DNA of 5,787 nt, from positions 1 to 5,787 of the forward strand of contig JASLCW010000054.1 of the NCBI GenBank assembly GCA_030151765.1. Reading direction: 5' to 3'. Position 1 is the first letter of the stretch; every line of letters begins with the position of its first letter. Below, one piece after another: positions 1 through 5,449 of this stretch. The translations under genes and the position numbers were made by a program. The notes beneath the pieces were generated by a model. That model ran no database searches and was not told the origin of the DNA. It worked only from the letters and a program-made list of their open reading frames with translations. Origin of the DNA: Marmoricola sp. Lineage in GTDB: Bacteria > Actinomycetota > Actinomycetes > Propionibacteriales > Nocardioidaceae.

Positions 1-551
1 ACCAGCTGTCCAAGACCGGACGGCACTTCATCGCCGGGATCCTGCGGCACGCCAGCGAGATCACCTGCGTGACCAACCAGTGGGTCAACTCCTACAAGCG
101 GCTGATCGGCGGCGGCGAGGCCCCGTCGTACATCTGCTGGGGACACAACAACCGCTCGGCGATGGTGCGGGTGCCGATGTACAAGCCCAACAAGGGTCAG
201 TCGACCCGGATCGAGCTGCGCTCACTCGACGCCGCCTGCAATCCCTACCTGGCCTTCGCGGTCACGCTGGCGGCCGGGATGAAGGGCATCGAGAACGAGT
301 ACGAGCTGCCGCCCGAGGCCGAAGACAATGTCTGGTCGCTCACCGAGCGCGAGCGCCGCGCCCTGGGCCTCCAGTCGCTGCCGCTCAGCCTCAGCGAGGC
401 GATCCACTGCGCGGAGAACTCGGAGCTGCTGCCGGAGGCGCTGGGCGAGCACGTCTACGACTTCTTCCTGCGCAACAAGCGGGCGGAGTGGCAGGAATAC
501 CGCGGTCAGGTCTCCGCCTTCGAGCGCGACCGGATGCTGCCGCTGCTCTGA
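1..551 (+). CDS. glnA: Type I glutamine synthetase, GlnA2-like, C-terminal part (5' end outside window)
   Basis: The first complete codon is at position 3 and the TGA stop at 549-551, leaving 182 residues, roughly the last 40% of a normal type I enzyme. The family makes glutamine from glutamate, ammonia and ATP in the cytosol as a dodecamer; some actinobacterial GlnA2 paralogues glutamylate polyamines instead. Visible family blocks are NSYKRL, then GGGEAPSY with the flap glutamate, NRSAMVRVP with two active-site arginines, and RIELRSLDAACNPY with the metal/substrate Glu and Arg. The C-terminus (ALGEHVYDFF and onward) resembles the alpha/GlnA2 type, not the E. coli type. Aligned from the AG-x-x-GI block, Trp (codon 333-335) occupies the position of the adenylylated tyrosine, so AMP control is unlikely. 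A YELPPE string lies 11 residues earlier. Position before glnE matches the actinobacterial glnA2-glnE order. The family is certain; the substrate cannot be decided from this fragment. Confidence 0.93.
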   Translation, partial: QLSKTGRHFIAGILRHASEITCVTNQWVNSYKRLIGGGEAPSYICWGHNNRSAMVRVPMYKPNKGQSTRIELRSLDAACNPYLAFAVTLAAGMKGIENEYELPPEAEDNVWSLTERERRALGLQSLPLSLSEAIHCAENSELLPEALGEHVYDFFLRNKRAEWQEYRGQVSAFERDRMLPLL

Positions 552-556
552 GCCAC

Positions 557-562
557 GGTAGG
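557..562 (+). promoter_or_regulatory. Ribosome binding site deciding the glnE start
   Basis: GGTAGG lies in the 19-nt gap after the synthetase stop, 8 nt before the GTG at 571. It differs from the ideal AGGAGG core at two positions. The alternative in-frame ATG at 589 has no comparable purine-rich sequence before it, which favours GTG 571. The gap leaves no room for a full promoter, so glnE is probably read from the synthetase transcript or from a promoter inside that gene. Confidence 0.55.
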
Positions 563-570
563 TTCGCGGC

Positions 571-3549
571 GTGGCTCGCAGCGATTCGATGCGCTCTCGC
601 CTCGTGCGGTTCGGCTTCGCCGACCCGGACGGGTCCGCCGAGCTGCTCGCGCCGCTCGGCGAGTACGCCGACCCGTTGCCGGCGCTGCTCGCCACGACGG
701 CCGATCCCGACGGTGCGCTGCGCGGACTGGTTGATCTCGTCGGGGTGGCGACCGACGGCGATGCCCTCCTCGAGGCGGTCGGGGACGACGAGGGCACGGC
801 GATGCGGCTGCTCAGCGTGCTCGGCGCCAGCCCGGCATTGGCCCATCACCTGCACCGCCATCCGGAGCAGTGGCACGAGTTGACCGATCCGACGCTCGGC
901 TCGACCCGGGCACCGGCCTACGCGATGCGCGCGGCGCTGCTCGGCGCGGTCGGTGCGGACCCCCGGGCCCGGCGACCGCTCTCGCAGCTGCCCGACGCGG
1001 AGGCGGTGGACGCGCTCCGGGTGGAGTACCGGCGCTGGCTCCTCCGCCTGGCCAGCCGCGATCTCGCCCACGAGCTCGGCGTCGACGACGCCGCGGCCGA
1101 GCTCTCGGACCTCGCCGCCGGAACCCTCGAGGCGGCACTGGCGATCGCCCGCGCCCGCGTGGAGGACCACGGAGCCTGCCGGCTCGCGGTGATCGCGATG
1201 GGCAAGTGCGGCGGCCACGAGCTCAACTACGTCAGCGATGTCGATGTCATCTTCGTCGCCGAGGCGGCGGACGGCCACGACGAGACGGCGGCCCTGCGCG
1301 TCGCCAGTCAGCTGGCCAGCAACCTGATGCAGATCTGCTCCGATCCGACCCGGGAGGGCGAGATCTGGCAGGTCGACGCCAATCTCCGGCCGGAAGGACG
1401 CAACGGACCCCTGGTGCGCACCCTCGCCAGCCACCTCGGCTACTACGAGCGCTGGGCGAAGACCTGGGAGTTCCAGGCGCTGCTCAAGGCGCGTCCGGTG
1501 GCCGGCGATGCCGAGCTGGGGGAGCGCTATCGGGTCGCGACCGCGCCGCTGGTCTGGGCCGCGGCGGACCGGGACGGCTTCGTCGACGACGTGCGCGCGA
1601 TGCGGCGGCGGGTGGTGGACCACATCCCCGCGGACGAGATCGACCGGCAGCTCAAGCTCGACCCGGGTGGGCTCCGCGACGTGGAGTTCGCCGTACAGCT
1701 GCTGCAGCTCGTGCACGGGCGGGCCGACGAGTCGATCCGTTCGCCCGCCACTCTGTCCGCGCTCGCCGAGCTGACCCGTGCCGGCTATGTCGGACGGGAC
1801 GACGGCCAGGCGCTCCATGAGGCCTATGCCTTCCTCCGCCGGCTCGAGCACCGGCTGCAGTTGCGACAGTTGCGTCGTACGCACGTTGTCCCCGACGACG
1901 AGGAGTCGCTGTGGCGGCTGGGCCGGGCGATGGGCTATCTGCGCGATCCGGTCCGGCAGCTCAACGAGGCCTGGCGCTTCCACCGCCGGGAGGTACGGCG
2001 GCTGCACGAGAAGATCTTCTACCGGCCGCTGCTGGCCGCCGTCGCGGGCATCTCCGGCGACGAGGTCCGGCTGACGCCGGAGAGCGCCCGGGTCCGACTC
2101 GCCGCGCTCGGGTACGCCGATCCCGCCGCCGCGCTGCGCAACCTGGAGGCCCTGACCGCGGGCGTCAGCCGGACCGCGGCGATTCAGCGGACGCTGCTGC
2201 CGGCGATGCTGGAATGGTTCGCGGACGCACCCGACCCCGACGCCGGCCTCTTCGGCTTCCGGCGTATCTCGGAGGCACTCGGCCGGACCAGCTGGTACCT
2301 CAAGATGCTGCGCGACGAGGGGCAGGCCGCCGAGCGCATGGCGACGGTGCTGGCCACCTCGCGCTACGCCACCGACCTGCTCCAGCGGGAGCCGGAGGGA
2401 GTGCGCATCCTCGGCGAGAACGAGGGGCTCGCCTTCCGCTCCCGGGCCGCCCTCGAGGCGGAGATGCTGGCCGGCGTCGAGCGCCGCGACGATCTCAACG
2501 AGCGGGTGCTGACGCTCCGCGCGATCCGGCGCCGGGAACTCCTCCGGACCAGCATCGCCGATGTCTGCCTGGGCGGGGACGTCGCCGAGGTGGGGTTGGC
2601 GCTGACCGACCTGACCAGTGCCACCTTGAGCGCCACGCTGGCCGCCGTCGTACGGCAGGTCGAGGCGGAGCAGGGCGAGCCGTTGCAGACGCGCTTCGCG
2701 ATCATCGCGATGGGCCGGTACGGCGGTCACGAGCTCGGCTACGGCAGCGATGCCGACGTGATGTTCGTCCACGATCCGCTGCCCGGAGCGGACCCGGAGC
2801 GCGCCGCGGCGTCCGCCCGGACGGTCGCCAACGAACTGCGCCGGGTGCTGGCGATGCCGGCCACCGACCCGCCGCTGGAGGTCGACGCCGATCTCCGCCC
2901 GGAGGGACGCAACGGACCGCTGGTGCGCACACTGGCGGCGTACGCCGGCTACTACGCGAAGTGGTCGGCGACCTGGGAGGCCCAGGCGCTGCTCCGGGCC
3001 GCGCCGCTGGTCGGCGATCGGCGCCTGCTCGACGAGTTCGCCGAACTGATCGACCCGCTGCGCTATCCGGCCGGCGGTCTCGCTCCGGCCGACATCCGCG
3101 AGGTGCGCCGGATCAAGGCGCGCGTGGACGACGAACGCCTGCCGCGCGGCGCCGACCCCAAGACCCACTTCAAGCTGGGACCGGGCGGCCTCTCCGATGT
3201 CGAGTGGACGGTGCAGTTGCTGCAGATGCAGTACGCCGGCACGCACCCGGAGCTGCGCACTCCCCGCACGCTGGTGGCGATCGACGAGCTGTCCCGGCTC
3301 GACCTGCTCGGCGAGGACGATGCCGAGGTGCTCCGCGCCGCCTGGAGGCTGGCCAGCAGGGCGCGCAACGCGACCGTGCAGGTCCGCGGCCGCCCCGCCG
3401 ACGAGCTTCCGCACGATGCCCGGGAGAGGGCCGCGGTCGCCGCCCTGCTCGGCTACGAGCCCGGCCAGACCGACGAGATGCTCAACGACTACCTGCGGCT
3501 CTCGCGGCAGGCGCGCGGGGTGGTCGACCGGGTCTTCTGGGGCGACTGA
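571..3549 (+). CDS. glnE: Bifunctional glutamine synthetase adenylyltransferase/adenylyl-removing enzyme GlnE
   Basis: GlnE attaches AMP to a tyrosine of glutamine synthetase, lowering its activity when nitrogen is plentiful, and removes it when nitrogen is short, under PII-type control in the families studied. The 992 residues match actinobacterial GlnE length (E. coli about 946). Two nucleotidyltransferase halves are visible. The N-terminal, deadenylylating half has GGHELNYVSDVDVIF with Asp223 and Asp225, VDANLRPEG with Asp269, and LDPGGLRDVE at 363-372. The C-terminal, adenylylating half has GGHELGYGSDADVMF with Asp727 and Asp729, VDADLRPEG with Asp772, and LGPGGLSDVE at 869-878. A helical linker carrying RRLEHRLQLRQLRRTHVVP joins them. 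All six expected metal-binding carboxylates are present, so both activities should be intact. The start is GTG 571, 19 nt after the synthetase gene and preceded by GGTAGG. The stop is 3 nt from the convergent yibE/F stop. The identification is secure. Confidence 0.97.
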   Translation: MARSDSMRSRLVRFGFADPDGSAELLAPLGEYADPLPALLATTADPDGALRGLVDLVGVATDGDALLEAVGDDEGTAMRLLSVLGASPALAHHLHRHPEQWHELTDPTLGSTRAPAYAMRAALLGAVGADPRARRPLSQLPDAEAVDALRVEYRRWLLRLASRDLAHELGVDDAAAELSDLAAGTLEAALAIARARVEDHGACRLAVIAMGKCGGHELNYVSDVDVIFVAEAADGHDETAALRVASQLASNLMQICSDPTREGEIWQVDANLRPEGRNGPLVRTLASHLGYYERWAKTWEFQALLKARPVAGDAELGERYRVATAPLVWAAADRDGFVDDVRAMRRRVVDHIPADEIDRQLKLDPGGLRDVEFAVQLLQLVHGRADESIRSPATLSALAELTRAGYVGRDDGQALHEAYAFLRRLEHRLQLRQLRRTHVVPDDEESLWRLGRAMGYLRDPVRQLNEAWRFHRREVRRLHEKIFYRPLLAAVAGISGDEVRLTPESARVRLAALGYADPAAALRNLEALTAGVSRTAAIQRTLLPAMLEWFADAPDPDAGLFGFRRISEALGRTSWYLKMLRDEGQAAERMATVLATSRYATDLLQREPEGVRILGENEGLAFRSRAALEAEMLAGVERRDDLNERVLTLRAIRRRELLRTSIADVCLGGDVAEVGLALTDLTSATLSATLAAVVRQVEAEQGEPLQTRFAIIAMGRYGGHELGYGSDADVMFVHDPLPGADPERAAASARTVANELRRVLAMPATDPPLEVDADLRPEGRNGPLVRTLAAYAGYYAKWSATWEAQALLRAAPLVGDRRLLDEFAELIDPLRYPAGGLAPADIREVRRIKARVDDERLPRGADPKTHFKLGPGGLSDVEWTVQLLQMQYAGTHPELRTPRTLVAIDELSRLDLLGEDDAEVLRAAWRLASRARNATVQVRGRPADELPHDARERAAVAALLGYEPGQTDEMLNDYLRLSRQARGVVDRVFWGD
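1189..1428 (+). repeat. Catalytic block of the GlnE N-terminal half (copy 1 of an internal duplication)
   Basis: This stretch encodes residues 207-286, holding the SDVDVIF and VDANLRPEGRNGPLVRTLA motifs. It corresponds to 2701-2937 in the second half, about 1.5 kb downstream. By direct codon comparison, 1189-1257 matches 2701-2769 at 56 of 69 bases, and 1372-1428 matches 2881-2937 at 50 of 57 bases; the segment between them is less similar. It reflects the ancient duplication that produced the two GlnE domains. Confidence 0.75.
2701..2937 (+). repeat. Catalytic block of the GlnE C-terminal half (copy 2 of an internal duplication)
   Basis: This is the partner of 1189-1428. It encodes residues 711-789, with SDADVMF and VDADLRPEGRNGPLVRTLA. 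The longest exact shared run I found is 14 nt (GGACGCAACGGACC), followed after one mismatch by 11 identical bases. In the 19-residue second motif the two halves differ at one residue only (Asn271 versus Asp774). Confidence 0.75.
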
Positions 3550-3559
3550 GGATCAGTCG
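3543..3559. repeat. Inverted repeat holding both convergent stop codons; possible bidirectional terminator hairpin
   Basis: CGACTGA (3543-3549), a GGA spacer (3550-3552) and TCAGTCG (3553-3559) form a perfect 7-bp stem with a 3-nt loop, extendable by one G-T pair. The TGA of glnE forms the end of the left arm and the TGA of yibE/F, read on the other strand, the end of the right arm. The symmetry arises because both genes end in GAC TGA. No T-run follows on either strand, so it is not a classical intrinsic terminator. The repeat is directly visible; a role in ending or protecting the two facing transcripts is inference, and the stem is short. Confidence 0.5.
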
Positions 3560-4776
3560 TGGGCCGCCGCGTGCCGGCCGGCCCGGCTGGACGCGGTGCG
3601 GCTGCCGGAGACGCAGGCGACCGCGATCGCCGTCGTCGCGGGTACGGCGAGCACCAGGCCGATCGCGGAGGCGAGGGTGCGGGTGATCTCCTCGGCGATG
3701 TTCTCAGCGGACAGCAGTTCCAGCGGCGGGCGCTGATAGACGTAGAGCAACAGCAGGATGGTCAGCGCGGAGCCGGCGTACGCGAAGACGATCGTGTAGA
3801 TCGTCGAGGCGATGTGGTCACGGCCGATCCGCATGGCTCGGGCGAAGAGCTGGCGGGCGCCGATCTCGGGAGAGGCGGCCTTGAGCTCCCACACCGCCGA
3901 GGCCTGGGTGATGGAGACGTCGTTGAGGATGCCCAGTCCGGCGATGGTGATGGCGCAGACCAGCATCGCCTGCAGGTCGAGGTGGGCGGCGAAGGAGGTG
4001 AGGATCCCGGTGCTCTCGTCGGTCGAGCCGGTGAGGGTCGCCTGCCGTACGGCGAGGATCGCCACCCCGGCGGTGATGAGGACGCCGATGAGGGTTCCGG
4101 CCAGGGCGGCGCTGGTGCGCAGGCTGGGCCCGTGCGCCAGGTAGAGCACCACGAACATGATCGCCGCCGAGCCGGAGAGCGCGACCAGGACCGGGTTCGC
4201 GCCGGTGAGCAGCGCGGGCAGCATGAACTTCACGACCACCACGGCCCCGAAGGCGAGACCGACGACGGAGAGCAGTCCGCGGAGCCGGGCGACCGCGGCC
4301 ACGACCACGACGAAGACACCGATCAGCAGCCAGAGCGCGCCGCTGCGATGGATCGTGAAGTAGGCGAGCTGCGCCGGGGTGGTGCCGTTGGGCGGCGTCC
4401 GGGTGAGCTCGACGGTGTCGCCCTTCGCGAGCCCGGCCTCGAGCACCTCGGGCGGCACCTGGAGCGTGGCATGCTCACCCTTGCCGGCGCCCTCGCTGAC
4501 GACGACCTCGATCTGCCCGCAGCCGCTCTGGGTGGTGCCCGAATAGGCCTTGGCGCAAGGCTTCTGAACCGCGGTCACGGTGGCGGTCGGGAAGGTCACG
4601 CCGGGAGCGGCGTACGCCGAGTCCGCCGACATGCGCGGCGCGTGCGCCGGCCACAGCAGGGCGACGCCGACAGCCGTCAGGATCGCGGAGACACCCAGGA
4701 TCGCAAGCAGGATCCGGCCGGCCCGGCGGTCGATCCGGAGCTCGGGGGCCGGCCCGTGGCTGTGCCCGCTACCCAA
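3553..4776 (-). CDS. YibE/F-family multi-pass membrane protein
   Basis: The 407-residue protein belongs to the YibE/F family, predicted bacterial membrane proteins of unestablished function. About eight membrane segments can be read near residues 22-42, 147-165, 168-190, 194-214, 224-244, 267-284, 325-346 and 367-389, giving cytosolic ends if the N-terminus is inside. Residues 44-146 form a soluble, strand-rich outer domain with two cysteines (74 and 86). Family signatures are GILNDVSITQASAVWEL (282-298) and GRDHIASTIYTIVFAYAG (318-335), which put Asp286, Asp320 and His321 in or near the membrane. The cytosolic N-terminus has a small GHSHG motif. The start is TTG at 4776, the first possible start after an in-frame TGA at 4785-4783; I see no good ribosome binding site, so translation probably depends on the upstream SIMPL gene, 6 nt away. 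An internal start at Met49 would remove the first membrane segment and is unlikely. Family call strong, function unknown. Confidence 0.88.
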   Translation of the reverse strand: MGSGHSHGPAPELRIDRRAGRILLAILGVSAILTAVGVALLWPAHAPRMSADSAYAAPGVTFPTATVTAVQKPCAKAYSGTTQSGCGQIEVVVSEGAGKGEHATLQVPPEVLEAGLAKGDTVELTRTPPNGTTPAQLAYFTIHRSGALWLLIGVFVVVVAAVARLRGLLSVVGLAFGAVVVVKFMLPALLTGANPVLVALSGSAAIMFVVLYLAHGPSLRTSAALAGTLIGVLITAGVAILAVRQATLTGSTDESTGILTSFAAHLDLQAMLVCAITIAGLGILNDVSITQASAVWELKAASPEIGARQLFARAMRIGRDHIASTIYTIVFAYAGSALTILLLLYVYQRPPLELLSAENIAEEITRTLASAIGLVLAVPATTAIAVACVSGSRTASSRAGRHAAAHD

Positions 4777-4785
4777 GGCGGATCA
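4774..4785 (-). other. Same-frame stop-restart junction between the SIMPL and yibE/F genes
   Basis: On the - strand the SIMPL gene ends in CAG TGA (stop at 4785-4783), followed by two codons (TCC GCC) and the TTG start of yibE/F (4776-4774). The distance from the SIMPL ATG to this TTG is 663 nt, exactly 221 codons, so both genes use the same frame and only one TGA separates them. Termination-reinitiation is the simplest reading. Occasional read-through would give a SIMPL-YibE/F fusion of about 628 residues. Confidence 0.7.
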
Positions 4786-5439
4786 CTGCGACCGCGCTGC
4801 GTCGAAGTCGACACCGATGTTCACGGTCACCTCGAGTGCCCGTGGGGACAGCTCGACGCCGTCGGCGGACTTGGCCGCGGCCATCGCGAAGACGGGTACT
4901 GCGATCGTTTGGTCGTCGTCGATCCGGCGTACCCGTAGGTCGCCGAGGCCGGCCGCCGCCGCGTAGTCCTCGGCACGTCGCCGCGCATCGTCGTATGCGG
5001 CCTGCCGGCAGCGCCGCTCGAGCTCTGCACGGGTCTCGTCGGTGAGCTGCCAGTCGAGGTGCCGTACGACGAAACCTGCGGTGTCGGCATGCTCGGCGGC
5101 CCATGCAGTGAGGACAGCGAAGTCGGTGAAGGTCACGGTGAGGTCGACGGTGGCCTGGTGCACCAGGGGCAGCTGCGCGCCCTCGGAGTTCCAGGGGCGG
5201 CTGGACGACAGGCGCACTTGGTCGACGCTGAACTCGGTCGCCGACCCGCCCACGACCAGAGCCTCGATCGACGTACGCAGTGTGACAGCTGTGTTCGCTA
5301 CGGCGTCGTGCACCGATCGCGCCTCGGGACCGTCGAGCGTCACCCCGGCGTGTACGACGACGCGTTGCGGTGCCGCCCGTTCGGTGTGCTCGCCGCGAAC
5401 ACTGATCCGGACGCTCTTGTCACCCATGCCGATGAGCAT
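4783..5439 (-). CDS. SIMPL-domain (DUF541) protein, cytosolic, function unknown
   Basis: The 218-residue protein fits the SIMPL (DUF541) pattern. It opens with an ISVRGEHTE strand (12-20), followed by an alternating strand/helix region. A charged helix, RRRAEDYAAAAGL (153-165), leads into LRVRRIDDD (168-176), the usual A-x-x-A-x-x-L-A-x-x-x-G turn of the family. It ends with a closing strand, ALEVTVNIGVDFD (201-213). Many SIMPL proteins are exported; this one begins MLIGMGDKSV and shows no signal peptide or membrane segment, so it should stay in the cytosol. The start may be ATG 5439 or ATG 5427 (residue 5); neither has a clear ribosome binding site, and the second fits the domain edge better. 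It starts 10 nt after the acyl-CoA synthetase gene and ends 6 nt before yibE/F. Rare codons are more frequent than in its neighbours (five GTA in 218 codons). Biochemical role not known. Confidence 0.82.
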   Translation of the reverse strand: MLIGMGDKSVRISVRGEHTERAAPQRVVVHAGVTLDGPEARSVHDAVANTAVTLRTSIEALVVGGSATEFSVDQVRLSSSRPWNSEGAQLPLVHQATVDLTVTFTDFAVLTAWAAEHADTAGFVVRHLDWQLTDETRAELERRCRQAAYDDARRRAEDYAAAAGLGDLRVRRIDDDQTIAVPVFAMAAAKSADGVELSPRALEVTVNIGVDFDAARSQ

Positions 5440-5449
5440 AGGTCGAGCG

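Noticed and set aside
391..3414. A reading frame of about 1007 codons open on the - strand through nearly all of glnE.
   Set aside because: It lies antisense to an unmistakable glnE, has Arg-, Gly-, Pro- and His-rich low-information sequence with no motif I recognise, and is the expected open shadow frame of a GC-rich gene lacking A/T-ending codons.
3573..3582. GCCGGCCGGC, a perfect 10-bp palindrome just past the convergent stops.
   Set aside because: It lies in the coding end of yibE/F, has no loop or T-run, and palindromes of G and C are common by chance at this base composition.
1911..3686. A reading frame of about 591 codons in another + frame overlapping the second half of glnE.
   Set aside because: It is composed mostly of Arg, Ala, Gly and Pro, and conserved GlnE motifs are in the other frame. 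It is a shadow frame.
4574..4632. An internal yibE/F start at Met49 in place of the TTG at 4776.
   Set aside because: It would delete the first hydrophobic segment (22-42) and leave the outer domain without its membrane anchor.
3559..4938. A reading frame of about 459 codons open on the + strand opposite yibE/F and the SIMPL gene.
   Set aside because: The translation is Gly-, Arg- and Asp-rich without family motifs or membrane segments, while the - strand frame gives clear YibE/F signatures and hydrophobic helices.
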